A stretch of DNA of 64,000 nucleotides, from positions 15,247,751 to 15,311,750 of the forward strand of contig CM061066.1 in the NCBI GenBank assembly GCA_030762895.1, written 5' to 3'. Below the pieces are notes generated by a model. The model searched no databases and was not told where the DNA came from. It saw only the letters and a program-made list of their open reading frames with translations. This DNA comes from Sophora flavescens. Lineage: Eukaryota > Streptophyta > Magnoliopsida > Fabales > Fabaceae. The position numbers were made by a program, and so were the translations under genes. This document shows, piece by piece, positions 44,676-56,471 of the stretch; positions within the stretch are counted from its first letter, which is position 1, and each line of letters starts with the position of its first letter.

Positions 44676-45600
44676 GAAATTTCGGTCTCGAAATTTTGCA
44701 GGGGTTACATGCAACATCAACCCCGCTATGCACTCTGATACAATTGTCAATGACATGATTCTTACTCATACATATACTTTTATTTATCAAGATTTAACAA
44801 ACACCAACTTGTCACTTTATATTTCACACATATTTTTACATACTGTGCCCTCAGAATATATATACATTATCATCCTAAACACAAAATCCTCGGGCACAAA
44901 TATCCAATCTCTTGATTTAACCGTAAAATACTCAAAATCCTACCTAGTACTATTTAGAATAATAAATCTTTCACCAAATCCAAATTTACTACTGTTTTCA
45001 TAAGTCAAATATCTTAATAACATCTAATGGCATCAAAATTCTATTCTTAACATAAGGACTTAAATCCTATTATGGACAAGCCACACTCAAATCAACTTCT
45101 CTTCTAAACACCATATACCTAAACTTCCTTTTCTTTATATTAACTTATCATCATTAGAAAATATGTCCATCTTCGCATCAAAGCATTAATCCCATAAACT
45201 TAGGTTTACTCTCAAACACTATCTTATCATACAACTCTCTAAAATCTATCAATCTTACCTTCAACATTTCTAGTTCATCATAAATCCGAAAATCAACATG
45301 TATATAATATGTAATACAAGTCATATCTTCAAATTCTCCAAACCCAATCATAACTAATCAATTAACACAAGCTAAACGTTAAAGATGAATTTGAACTTAA
45401 TCTTTATTCATCAAAGCTTCCAATCAAATCTCAACTTACAAACCCCATTGGAACAGTACACTAAGCTAATCCAATCATAGCTTCAAGTGAAGTTCTAAAA
45501 TCACCTTTTTAACAAGAACAACATGCCCAATTATATTCTTTATCCTCAAATTCCAATTTCATATACCCAAGAACTACTCCACCTCAACCTAAACTTGTTA
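44676..45600 (-). other. TEK1 internal region, unrecognised
   Basis: AT-rich, no protein-like frame. The integrase and most of the polymerase expected here are absent or beyond recognition. Confidence 0.5.
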
Positions 45601-46197
45601 TGAGCGTCCTTTTTCTCACTCACAAGCTAACAACACATACGATCCTTATATATTACAAATTTCAATTTATAATCCACAACTCTAACCATCAACTCAACAA
45701 TAAAAAGGCTACAAGGTTTTAGCCAAATCAATTCCCTATTAATTACATGTCCTAAGAACTAAACTTCCTCCATACGTAACTCACGACTGTAAATGATCCA
45801 CACACTCATGCCAGATAACTGAATGTGCAACGTCTAATTCAAACAACGCTGACGAGAATCTACCAAATATCAAGCACATACCTTGAATCAGGTCAGCAGA
45901 TTGAGAGGATTCAGCTCCCTTCACAGGAAACACCCACCCTGTAGTCTGAGGTCTAGCACTATGATGTCCTGATACTGGGGCTCTTATACTAACTCTACCT
46001 CTGTCAGCTCCGGCTCGTCATGCAGCAGCTACCGGCTGCTGCTTAGCTCTATCTGCAGACACGAGCTAGATGACATGGTTTACCACAAACAAAACAGCCA
46101 TGACTCTCCCAACAATCTCGAATATAATGAGGTCCCCTGCATCCAAAACAAATTGGGCCTGGCTATTGCTGACCCACTCCATCAACTGATGTAGAAA
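45601..46197 (-). pseudogene. TEK1 remnants: zinc knuckle, protease, trace of reverse transcriptase
   Basis: Minus-strand reading gives a CCHC knuckle, CFVCGKPCHLARVC (46055-46096), with the spacing of chromovirus Gag. Further on comes a protease trace (DLIQGMCLIFGRF, then ALFELDVAHSVI), in which the expected catalytic Asp-Ser-Gly is lost. A short FLGHVI-like phrase near 45740-45760 fits the end of a reverse transcriptase palm. The distance from protease to this phrase is far too short, so the polymerase core is deleted. Stops are frequent. Confidence 0.6.
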
Positions 46198-46710
46198 CTA
46201 GTACGGGTGTAGAACAAAGGCCACTCTGAACAAATCCCAACATATAAACCTACCATCTGCCTCTATCAGCCTCCTCTTTCCTCTCCACCATGACTCTGCT
46301 CCTCCTGTCAGCATGAAGGCAACATAAGTCACCTTCCTGTCATCTTTGCATCTCATGATGTCAAAGATCTTCTCCAACTCCTGTATCCACCACTCAGCTC
46401 GCTCTAGATCATAATCTCCTCCAAATTGTGGTGGCTTACCTTTCAGAAAGGTAGTCAATCCTGTATCCTCTACCTCGATAGCTGTCCTCCTATCCTGCTG
46501 CTCTTCTAACTCTACATCTCGCTGCATCCTCTGAGCATTCTGTTGCGCCAACTGCAACAAAACGGATGCTAACTCGCGGATAGTCCGAAGAGTCTCGGCG
46601 GACTTTCCTCCACCTCCAATCCCTACCTCAGGCTGATGCTGCTCATCCCCGACACCCTCTAAAGCTCTACCACCCGTCGACCACGTCCTCGACCTCTGCC
46701 TCGAGCCATG
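46198..46710 (-). pseudogene. TEK1 gag (Retrotrans_gag type), broken
   Basis: The ATG near 46709 opens a Gly/Arg-rich start (MARGRGRGRG). A frame change follows, then ETLRTIRELASVL and LAQQNAQRMQRDVELEEQQD. The conserved Gag core follows (FLKGKPPQFGGDYDLERAEWW, IFDIMRCKDDRKVTYVAFML, GGAESWWRGKRR). The frame ends at about 46198, before the zinc knuckle seen downstream. Placement between the primer site (46914) and the knuckle fits a chromovirus Gag. Confidence 0.8.
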
Positions 46711-46913
46711 ATCCTGTTAAAAGAAATCACTAAACCACATCAATATGACAAATAATACTACGTAAAACTGGAATATAAATATTATATGTCATATGAATGT
46801 CGCGTTCAGACTCACTACCCAACTTCTAAGCATGGTCGTTATCCGATGTGGATTCAACTAAATGGCCAGCTCATCCTAATCACAGTCCTCACATTCGATT
46901 TCAGAACCGAACT

Positions 46914-46925
46914 GCTCTGATACCA
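46914..46925 (-). promoter_or_regulatory. TEK1 primer-binding site (initiator tRNA-Met)
   Basis: Minus strand TGGTATCAGAGC, the usual tRNA-Met primer site, five bases after the LTR end (46931). It fixes the strand of TEK1. Confidence 0.9.
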
Positions 46926-46930
46926 CCAAA

Positions 46931-48002
46931 TGAGATGCCCCGACGTCCCATTAAAGAAAACCCATAATATTTAGAACCTAAAGGTGTTATTATCGTTAAG
47001 CGTATATGTTAAAAATGGCGGAAAAATAAAAACTTAAAATATAAACAACATATATACATACATGAATAACAAAAACACATCATAACCTGATACAATACAG
47101 TAGATGAAATCCCATCAGTAGGATCCCAAATATGTACAAACCAAACAAACTGAATTACGCAACGGAAATTACAACGTCTCAAAAAGACGCACTGGCCATA
47201 AACACTAAACTCTACCACTAGAATCCACGACTCGTCCTTCAGCATCTAGCTCATAAGGAGTCCTATCAAATTCCTCCATAGCTGGTTCCTTTGCAGGGTC
47301 TTCTCATGATGATCACATAACCAAACATACACCATAGAAAAAAATAGGGGATAAGAAACATACTATTATAAAAAATGGAAGATTATTCATAACATAATAC
47401 CCAATAATAATATACCAATATCCATCACACAATAACCACGTATATAAGCATTCATCCTCCAATCACTGTACCATCCTCTACCCTATACACTCATGCAGCT
47501 ATACCTCTATGTTGACATGGTAATCTCAAATACTATCACATTTTAGTCATTTGTCCAATAAATCTTGGTGCACCCACCAGTTCTCGCTATAGGGCTCATT
47601 CAGAGATTGAAACTATTTCCCCATCCCCGGTGGAGAATAGTCGCACACCCTGATCTCAAATACTATCATATTTTAGTCATTTGTCCAATAAATCTCGATG
47701 CACTGACCAGTTCCCTCTAGAGGGTTCATTCAAAGAATGAAACTATTTCCCCATCCCCAGTGGAGAATATTCGCACACCCTGATATCAAATACTATCACA
47801 TTTTAGTCATTTTTCCAATAAATCTCGGTGCACCCACCAGTTCCAGTTAGAGGACTCATTCAGAGAATGAAACTATTTCCCCATCCCCGGTGGAGAATAG
47901 TCACACAACCTAGACTATAATAGATCACAGTAGTCTTCCTCGAGCATCATCACCCGTGGGGCACTCACCCGTGACTCACCCTGACCTCGTGTGTTCCTCT
48001 CT
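46931..48002 (-). mobile_element. TEK1 5' LTR, first segment (LTR 3' end)
   Basis: It matches 6854 to about 7925. It is cut at 48002 by SL4 and contains the three-unit array at 47523-47910. Confidence 0.9.
47523..47910 (-). repeat. three tandem repeats of about 130 bp in the TEK1 5' LTR
   Basis: Units begin ATnTCAAATACT at 47523, 47653 and 47783; counterpart of 7445-7820. Confidence 0.85.
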
Positions 48003-49059
48003 TGTAACACCCTGTTTTTCGTATGCTTCTTTATCAGTAAATACATGCTTTAATGTATTTATTTTTGATAAAATCCAGAGGATGATTTTATTTAAAATAA
48101 AATCATTTTCTTGTGTTGTTTTACCGTATGAAGTCACAGTAAAATTTTCGATTGAAAATTTAGACGAAAACCAGTCTGCGTTTTCTCTGCCAGTACAAGT
48201 TTACTGAGCTAGAGACAAAATTTTAATTCGTGAACGAGACGATTAGTGTTTTCATGAGGTTTTGTGTGGGTTTGGTAAATTTTCGAATTTTGTTATCCGG
48301 GAATAAAATATAATATTTTATCCGGACGAAACCTTCAGAAAATACGATCGGATGTGCAACCGGTTACGTATTTAAACAGTTAAATGAACCCTAAAGGATG
48401 AGAAAAGGCTTGATGGGATGCCTAATTAAATGCTTATGACACACTTTAAATACTTATGACACACTTTAAAGTAATCATGATTACCTTTTCAAATTATAAT
48501 CTATTTTATTCCAAAAACCCATTAAACCTTCCTTAAATGATCCAAACAATGCCTTAAACCAAAACTTCCCCTCCAAGCCTCTCTTCCTCTAAAAACCCGT
48601 GTCCCCTCCCTCTTACTCTATAAATACCACTCTTCATCTTCACTTCATCAATTTCCTTTCTCCTACTCCATTAAAACTCTTAAGCTTTCATCTTTTCTTA
48701 ACTTCAAGCCTCCAAAGCTTTAGTTTTTCTTCTTCTTTTCACTAAGTGTTCTTCATCAAAGTTGTTCATCTTGCTTAGGGTAATACTCTCATGTATTCTT
48801 TTCTTTAAAAACTTCATCTTTTTCTAAAGTTTCTTCTTTATGTCATATATGAGCTTTTATCTTCAAAAATCTCTCAAAAATGGTAGAAAACTCCTTTTGA
48901 GTTGAAACCAATTTCTATGGTCTTGTATTTACTTGTAGTTTAACATACTAAAAGGTTGTGTAAAACAAAGTTTCCTAACCTCTACTTTCTAATGAGGCCG
49001 AAACTATGCATATGGTTTAGATGGATCTTGTTTCAACTTTTACAAGTATGAGTTTGTAT

Positions 49060-49250
49060 TTAAAGATTTGTTTTCCAAAATGATCATGGACCAAGGCTCC
49101 TTTATGTTAAAGGATGCTATGTCTAAAAGTGTGGAAGTTTAAAGTTGTTTCCAAAAGTGATTGGAAAGTTTAAAGATTTGTTTCCCAAAATGATCATGGA
49201 CCAAGGCTCCTTTATGTTAAAGGATGCTATGTCTAAAGTGATTGGAAAGT
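49060..49250 (+). repeat. tandem duplication of about 100 bp in SL4
   Basis: TTTAAAGATTTGTTTtCCAAAA / TGATCATGGACCAAGGCTCC / TTTATGTTAAAGGATGCTATG occurs twice almost unchanged (from about 49060 and 49160). Weaker copies follow near 49575-49630 and 49720-49790. Confidence 0.85.
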
Positions 49251-49264
49251 TTAAAGATTCTTAC

Positions 49265-49500
49265 TCTACTTTTATGTCATTTATACTAATGCCATTTACT
49301 TTATGTCATTTACATTATGTCATTTACCTTTATGTCGTTTATATTAATGCCATTTACTTTATGTCATTTACATTATGTCATTTACTTTTATGCCATTTAT
49401 ATTTATGTCATTTACTTTATGTCATTTACATTATGTCATTTACTTTATGTCATTTATGTTTATGTCATTTATGATTCATTTACTTATGTCATTATACTTT
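49265..49500 (+). repeat. short-unit repeat array, TTTATGTCATTTA type
   Basis: About 15 imperfect copies of a 12-16 bp unit (TTTATGTCATTTAC with variants). The open frames it produces are repeats of the unit, not genes. Confidence 0.9.
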
Positions 49501-52042
49501 AATTACTTATAAGCCTATGTTGTTCTTACTTTATGTGCTTATGAGCTTTGTTATTTAAAGTCCTATGTTGCTTTCAAGATGATCACAGACTTGAGCTCCA
49601 TAAGTTATTGGATGCTAAAAGGTCTAAGAGATTGGAAGAATTTAAAGATTTCTATCATAAAAACCCAAGGATGACCGAATCTTAAAGGTTATGGACCTAG
49701 GGTGTTTCGTTTTTCATTTTCCAAAGTGATCATGGTTTTGAGCTCCTTACTATTAATGGATGCTAAACCAAAGAGATTGGAAAGTTTAAATGTTCCTAGC
49801 CTATCTTATTGGTCAAGGCCGAATCTCCATCAAGTGTAACTTGGTGGGATTTTTGTTCAACTTTGCTTAAAGTAATCATGTTTTAAACTCTTAGCACTTG
49901 AGGATCATAAATCCCTAAGTTGCATGTGTTTTGGAAACTTCTAGCCCTAAGTTCTTGGTTGAGTTCTAATCCTTTGAACATTGTGTCTTGAAACCTAGAC
50001 TTGCATCCTAACCAACCTTGAAGAACGTTCGTGAAACTGTTTATTTTCTCGCATTCTCTTACCTTCTTGAGGTAAGAGGGGATTTCCTAAAGATATTCAA
50101 TAATTGTATGCATGTGTGTAGGTGTTTAACTGGATATTTATATGTTGATTGAGCTTACTTGATTATCTAATGTACTTGAAATGTTATGCTATTATCTGAT
50201 GTTGAACTGTACTTGTTCTAAATGTTATAATGCATATATGTGATGAACTGCTTTCAACTATGATATTAGCATTGAACTGATGATATATACTGCTTTTGAT
50301 TGAAAGTTTGCTAAGCCAGACGTGCGTTTGTGCTCAACTGTTATAAGGATTAAAAACCTTAATAAGCCTTGAAGATGAAGGGATTGGTGTTCTTTTCCAA
50401 AAGCTCATTAACTTAAAGTACTTGTTTTTAATGTTGAAATGGTTTGGTGAACTATTGTTATACAAGAGAAAAATCATTTTCGAACTATGTGTCTTCAACT
50501 TAAAACTTTCAAGATTATTTGGCAATATCCTATTGGGGGAAATATTTCAAAGATAAAAGTATTTCAAAGATGCTTTATAAATGATTTTCAAAGAAAAGGT
50601 TTTTCCTAAATATTTTAGAAACTTTCCGATAGCCTGGATAGGTTATCGAGGATTCGGTTTTGAATTTGTTTTTCACTGAATGAAAAATAAGTACTTAAGA
50701 AAGAGAATCTAGTACGCGAGACGTCGCCTCTAGTATTCAGTTATGCGCACGTGATCTTGGATCAGTGTTAATTCGGGACTATGAGTCCTATTCATGATGT
50801 TATGGACTGAGAGTCCAATTCTCGAAATTGAGGACAGTGCGTTCTGATTTCGCTGTGATGGACTGTATGTCCTAATTACGTTGTTGTGGACTGTGTGTCC
50901 TAATCACGTTGTTTTGGAATGTGTGTCCTAACCACGTTGTGATGAACGTTGTTAAAGGTGAATGTTGTTTTCTACGACCACAACCCTTGACTGCGGCATC
51001 GGTCTTGGGCGTTGTGATTGAGCATTCGGACTGTGTGTCCTATGCTTCTGAGTTTTCAAGTGATGGGGAAATGATGATTAAGTCGTTAGCTTTGAGCTGC
51101 GACAGTGAAAAGAATGAACACAAAGAAAACCTTTTAAATAAAATATTTTCTGATGTGCATTTCCCCCAAGCAGACGTGCTTTTTATATATATCAGATACA
51201 AGGTGGTATCTGGGAGTCTGTCCATGTAAACCTAGTTCAGAGGCACATGTGACGTTGCTCGTCCTGAGACCTTAAATGCATGAGGGTATGGAGGCAACTG
51301 CCCGGTGGGCTAGAGATTGACCAACTCTAATTCTTCTCCAATGGTAAAACGGTGTTGATATCTCATGAGATTAAGTTAGAGCCTGATATTGAAGTGCCAT
51401 GCATATTTTCAAAGGTTGACTGTGCGGGTTTGAGACCCTTTGATATAACACTATTATCTTGTGTATATGCATGATTTAACTGCTTATATGATTATGTGAT
51501 GCATGTATCATGTATATGGTTGTTGTGGGATATATCTTATGATGGTATCTCACTCTTACAATTATATCAGGTCTCTTCGGGTTTTGCTGTAGTACCTTGG
51601 TACTCTAGTGCCGATGTTGCAGAGGAGTCTTTCTAAGTCAATTGAAGACCTAGTGTTAGGGGTTGGGAAAGTATTCCGATTGGGGGTCTCTCCAATGAAT
51701 ATTTGATAGAATGACCAGCTTAGGAGTATGAGTTGAGTTGTATATCTAAAGGGGTCCGTGAATGTAGTGTTATATACATCCATCTGAAGTTTAAACTTTC
51801 TCTTTCGAAAATGGAAACTTACAGAAATGTTGTATGTCATGGTAACTTTGTTACGAACGTGACTTTACGTTTTAAATGTATGTATGATGGATTTCAGAGT
51901 TATCCTTATAGAAGAAAATTTTATGCCCCAGTTTTCTGACTTAAGAGAAAACAAATTTTCCGAAAGCAACAAGCAAATTATCTTTCAAATTTACTTCTGC
52001 ATGGGTTACGAAGTAATGCCCCAAGGGGGGTGTTACATCTCT

Positions 52043-52543
52043 CATGACTGTGATTAATCCCACACACATATATATGCCTCACCGACTCGTATAGGTTCAT
52101 AGTGCTTCAACCTTTCGTCACCATCTCCTAGATAACCTAAAAAATAATAATATCTCATTGGTCTCGTCATCGTATCACAATAATCATCTATCATGAACCC
52201 TACATCACTATACTCATCATGTATCAACTCTCAGATAATCTCTATGCACAATAATCACAATCATCATCCATCAAATCAACATCTCATCATTACAGTCATA
52301 TCCATATATAATAAAATAATACATATAATATTAATATCTATACTCCAATCAATATAGATAATCCAAACAACTCATCATATATCAAATAGTCTACTATCAT
52401 AACGGCGATAAACGTACAATTCTACTATCATCATTGATACCACTAAATAGTCTCCAATATGATATTGACATTGTCTGTTACTCGCGCTCTAGTAGGGTTT
52501 AGGTCGCCCTACCCCATTATTGCATAAAATGTTACTTGGCCAA
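52043..52543 (-). mobile_element. TEK1 5' LTR, second segment
   Basis: Continues from 48002 after SL4 and matches 41500-42022 joined to 43374-43446, so it shows the uninterrupted COP1 target (GATATTGACATTGTC). It has a deletion of roughly 30-40 bp near 52388 relative to the other copies, and ends at the NA2 duplication GCCAA (52539-52543). Confidence 0.9.
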
Positions 52544-53800
52544 TGATGAGCCTCTGGTTGACTGGTTTTATAACTAATAAAAACCTTGGCTTTGTGCTAA
52601 TTTTATATCATCTTCGCCCAAATTAGACTTGATTGTCCTTAAGCAGCATTTTGAGTCTATAAAGTATTTTTAGGTTAATTTAGTTGATTTAGAGTTAAAT
52701 AAAGCACTTATGCTAATTTCTGTTTTCAGGTTAATAAAAAGAAATAATTCTGGAGTCTTTCGCCCCGCGAGAAGGCATTCGCCTCGCGAACCAGAAGGTG
52801 ACTGTTCCAGAAATTGCCAATCATTATGTCTCGCCCCGCTAAACATGACTCGCCTCGCGAGTAATCCAGCCCTGGAAGACCAGAAGCCATCACGGCTTAC
52901 ACGTGTTGAAGGTCACGGCTGTGACAGTTTGGAATTTGAAGAGTTTCGCCTTGCGAATGATAAGCTCGCCTCGCGAGAAGACCAAAAGCTGAAGTCTGTT
53001 TGTATTATTCGCCTCGCGAAGGTGTTCTCTCCTCGCGAGCAAGTTGATTCCAGAAACTTGTATATAAGTCTGTTGTAGGCAGAACTGAGGAGTGGGTCAG
53101 TAGTTGGCTAGTTTTTAGTCAGGCTAGTTAGTCAGTAGTTGTAGTTCAGTAGTTTATTTTCTTTTCTTTAATTTTGTGTTTATTTCTGTAATGGAGAACT
53201 AGTCTCCTAGATTAATCTACTGTAATTGGTTTCCATTTACACTTGAGGTTCTGTATTCCTGTTTTCATTTGCTATTCTCTTTTCAATGCCATGCTATACA
53301 TTTCTGTTTGTTATTTCAGGAGTGTATAGTGTTGTGTTGATTCATTTCGGTGATGTTATGTTTCTATACTTAATCGCGTTTGTTATTTCGCGTGTGTTCG
53401 TTCATGTTCGTTTGTTCATGAGAGCTTAACCCCGTTTGTTATTTCGGGAATAGGAACATACATCCGTAGTAGCAATTTCGTTTGTTATTTGTTGCTACAA
53501 CCGGGAGGGGATTAGAATCTGCTTAGGGCTTGGATTTATATGAACCAATGATAGTGGGAAACCGAGAACAGTAGGTTGATCGTCTTTAGTTTATTTGTTA
53601 ATCTCTTAAACTGCTCAGTTTTCATTGTTCTGTTTTGTTTCGTTTCTTATTTGCATTCACTCAAAACCCCCCCAAAACTGATTTTCTGTTAATAATAGCA
53701 ACCTAAGAGTCCTTGAGAGACGACATCCGAGTTGTCGCTTACCTATCTACATTATTTTGTAAACGCTCGTTCTTTTTGGCGCGTGGCGACAACGCAACCA
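52544..53800 (+). mobile_element. NA2 5' LTR
   Basis: TGATGAGCCTCTGG to CGCAACCA, 1257 bp, the same length as the 3' LTR (56511-57767), with about 40 differences by hand count. GC-rich words based on TCGCCTCGCGA occur at 52765-53045. Target duplication GCCAA. Confidence 0.95.
52757..53045 (+). repeat. GC-rich palindromic word cluster in the NA2 5' LTR
   Basis: About eight words such as CGCCCCGCGAG, TCGCCTCGCGAA and CTCGCCTCGCGAGAAG. They are the same words (complement) as in the NA1 LTRs. The counterpart cluster in the 3' LTR is 56725-57010, where single-base changes have altered some words. Confidence 0.85.
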
Positions 53801-53805
53801 AAAAT

Positions 53806-53823
53806 TGGCGCCGTTGCCGGGGA
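53806..53823 (+). promoter_or_regulatory. NA2 primer-binding site (tRNA-Asp type)
   Basis: TGGCGCCGTTGCCGGGGA, five bases after the LTR end; standard tRNA-Asp primer site. Confidence 0.9.
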
Positions 53824-53915
53824 CTCTTGTTGTGTTATTAGAAGAAAATAAATAAAAAAAAACTTTTTGTATTACTGAATTAGTCTTGGCTGTTTTGTCT
53901 GGTTGTTTGTTTCCC

Positions 53916-54608
53916 ATGGATAATCACATATATGGTTATATGCCTAATGATTATTATGAGCCACCACCATGCATATATTATCCTAACTTTTTCGGAAGTT
54001 ATGAGTTTAGCAGTGATTTTGACATGTTTGGAGTGAACAATCATCCTAGCCAAGCGACCACCTCTGCACCTTCCGAACCGTCACTAGAGGACCTGTTCAA
54101 ACAGATGACTGCACAGATAACTGCACAAATGGCTGCACAAATGGAAGGAATGATACAACAAATGGCAGAGGAAAATCAAAGAATGGCAGAACAAAGTCTT
54201 GAAAGCCATCAGAGGAGCGAAGCTGAATCTCAGAAGTTGTCCATTCTAATTGATCAAATAGTCACCAACTCGGCTGCACTGCTAACTCCACAGCCCCTTG
54301 AAGAACATACAGAGTCACAAGTTATTCTTGAAGATACTTCTGATGATAATTTTGATAATACTTCTATTGATGAACTGTGTGTTGAATCCCCTGATTCTAA
54401 TGCATGTGCTGATTGTACTGACACTGCTTTGTGTATAGAATGTTATGCAGGTATATTCTTCTCAGGAAACATAGAAAATGAGGATCAGGAGGATCAGGAG
54501 GACATATGCTTCCCCGTGCTTGAGGATGATGAAGAACCTTTGGAAGTAGATGATTCAATTAAATCAAGTCAAATGCATGTGTTGAGAGTGATGGGATGGA
54601 TGAACTAA
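53916..54608 (+). CDS. NA2 ORF-a, unknown protein with coiled coil and Cys module
   Basis: The frame has 230 codons from the ATG at 53916, about 90 bases after the primer site; the frame is open upstream to 53886. It opens with Tyr/Pro-rich MDNHIYGYMPNDYYEPPP. A Gln/Met-rich helix follows (QMTAQITAQMAAQMEGM, QQMAEENQRMAEQS) that should form a coiled coil. Then comes an acidic stretch and a Cys module CADCTDTALCIEC (CX2CX5CX2C). It ends acidic (EDQEDQEDICFPVLEDDEEP). No Gag core, CCHC knuckle or Pol motif is seen. Its start resembles that of the NA1 ORF (MDN, Tyr, Pro, acidic), which hints at a common origin. The following frame overlaps at 54596. Confidence 0.6.
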   Translation: MDNHIYGYMPNDYYEPPPCIYYPNFFGSYEFSSDFDMFGVNNHPSQATTSAPSEPSLEDLFKQMTAQITAQMAAQMEGMIQQMAEENQRMAEQSLESHQRSEAESQKLSILIDQIVTNSAALLTPQPLEEHTESQVILEDTSDDNFDNTSIDELCVESPDSNACADCTDTALCIECYAGIFFSGNIENEDQEDQEDICFPVLEDDEEPLEVDDSIKSSQMHVLRVMGWMN

Positions 54609-54955
54609 TTGCTGAATTTCCAGACATTCAGGCTTTTACTGATTCAGTCTATTGTGATATATGTATTGATTCTACTAACACTAACCTTTGTGTGGTGTGT
54701 GCTGAAATTTCTGCAGGTTTAGCAGGTGATGAATTTGTTAGCGCAGAAAATGAAGCAGCACCAGTAACCCCAACTACTTGTTTACCACCTCCCACTGTGG
54801 AACCACCAGTGATGGAGTTCAAGCCACTGGATCTTGCACCATGGCCAGTCCAAGGGGTTGAACCCCAATTTTATTGGGAGGATTTTGTTGAGAAAGTGGT
54901 CATCTTTTCCCAAGAGGGAGTGAGAAGTCCGCCGCACTCGGCGAGGTCATCATAA
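54596..54955 (+). CDS. NA2 ORF-b, probable frame-shifted continuation of ORF-a
   Basis: The frame has 119 codons and overlaps the end of ORF-a by 13 bases in another frame. It contains a second Cys module, CDICIDSTNTNLCVVC, set in a context that mirrors the first (acidic lead, DS before Cys, LC..C, then AG). It then has a Pro-rich stretch and WPVQGVEPQFYWEDFVEK. The mirrored modules and tight overlap suggest one original protein split by an indel, or programmed frameshifting. It stops at 54955. Confidence 0.5.
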   Translation: MDELIAEFPDIQAFTDSVYCDICIDSTNTNLCVVCAEISAGLAGDEFVSAENEAAPVTPTTCLPPPTVEPPVMEFKPLDLAPWPVQGVEPQFYWEDFVEKVVIFSQEGVRSPPHSARSS

Positions 54956-56471
54956 TTGTCAAGTGCTCACCTCCGTGTCAAGGCTGCGAGTTATGGAAGC
55001 ATGGAATGAACTCCCACCCTTTGGCTATCACTTGGGCCCTATGTTACAAGCAATGGGATCCTGGTGGAACCGGCCCCAATGAGTTTGTCTGCACCTTACT
55101 CTTTTTAATTTTCTTTTCCTTACTTTATTTCTGTTTTGTTTTCAATAAAGCTCCTGAATAATTTGAGAAGCTTAGGAGTTGTGTGAGTCTTGTATTGGCA
55201 AGTTTATTGGTTTTGATTAATATTTGCACAGATTGATTGTATGATAGTGTTGACTGTTTTCCCCCTAGGATTTGAAATTTTTTTAAATTTGATCCCCATA
55301 TGATTGAAAATTGAACTTTGGGATTTTGTTATGATGGCATGATTTATGAGAAGTTTGGGGTGATAGGAAGCACACACTAGGGATAGAATCTCTGTCAAAC
55401 AATTTGCAAAAAAAATGTCCAGGTGAGGTTTTAAGCCTCCAACATGTTTTTGACTGTGAGAAAATCACTTTCAAGTTGCACTTTCCTGAATTTGCTTGAA
55501 TCTCTTTTTGGTTTGCATGATTATGTGTTTGCTTCAAATGATTTAGGCATTTTCTTTGTAAATAACTACTTAGCCTAAAAATAACCAATTCCTAATGCAT
55601 GTTCCCTAGTTAGCCCCATTGAGCCTGATTAGCTGTTAATTCTTGTTAACCTTATGTTATAAGCCCAAAAAAAAAATCTGGAAAACCATGTTAACCCGAT
55701 CTTAGGATTAGGAGAGCATGGATCCTTAGCAAGAGAATGGTTGCAAGAAATTAAGTTTGGGGTGGCTACAAGGTGATGTGTTGTTTGGGATTGAGAAAAA
55801 AAATATACAATAAAAAGGTTGGAGCCAAAGGCTTGTAGAAAAAGAAAAAGAAAAAAAGAAAAGTGTAAAAATGTTAAAAATAATAGTATTAGACAAAAAA
55901 TGAGGCTGTAGTCACCCAAGGCATAAAGAGAAATGAGAAAAGGAACTTGAGTGGAATTTCAATGTTTTGAAGTGTTTCATGCTCTCTTAGTTCTTAGGGA
56001 CTTCAGCCTAGTACCTTTGTATATCCTACCCTTAGCCAGGCCCCATTACAACCCATAAAAGACCTTTTGATGTTGCATGCATATTTCCTGTGGGAATCAT
56101 TTGGAGATGAAAATCAAATTTATGGGAAGTGCTCTTAAAAGTGAAATTGAGTGCAATGTTGATAGCCTGACACAAACTGAGCGATTGAGTGAAACACAAA
56201 TTTCCCTTGTGAGGAAGACAGTTGTTTGAATTTGGTGATCTCCTTTTTGTGTGTAACTTGGATCCCTTGCTTAGATTACTGATTGCTTGAATGATGAATT
56301 TCTCAAATGTTTAGAATAAATGATTGTGGGGATTACTTTGTTTAAAAGGGGGGAACATTGAAGGAAAAATCATTTTGTTGAATTGCTTGAAATTTGTGCA
56401 AAGTTGATTGAATCCTTAAGCTTGCCATGTTTTACCATGTCTTGAGTCTTTTTTATGTTTTTGAATTTTAG
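54956..56471 (+). other. NA2 internal non-coding region
   Basis: No Pol-like frame on either strand. It contains two internal copies of AAGTTTGGGGT (55351 and 55753) identical to the core of the real polypurine tract, and an A-rich run near 55795-55870. Confidence 0.7.

Larger units (their letters stand above)
48003..52037 (+). mobile_element. SL4: 4.0-kb solo LTR
   Basis: TGTAACACCCTG to GGGTGTTACA with perfect 5-bp duplications TCTCT (47998-48002, 52038-52042) inside the TEK1 LTR. The empty site is seen near 7915-7925. It is related to SL1 by shared blocks (CACTGAATGAAAA, GAGACGTCG, repeated GTGTGTCCTA, AAGTAATGCCC end). There is no internal region and no convincing protein frame. Confidence 0.9.

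Noticed and set aside
46914..46925. tRNA-like matches at the primer sites (also 23322, 53806, 61137)
   Set aside because: Only 12-18 bases match tRNA 3' ends, next to LTRs; no cloverleaf surrounds them.
49145..49502. Repetitive open frames rich in Cys, His, Leu and Tyr
   Set aside because: They are products of the TTTATGTCATTTA array, not a protein.
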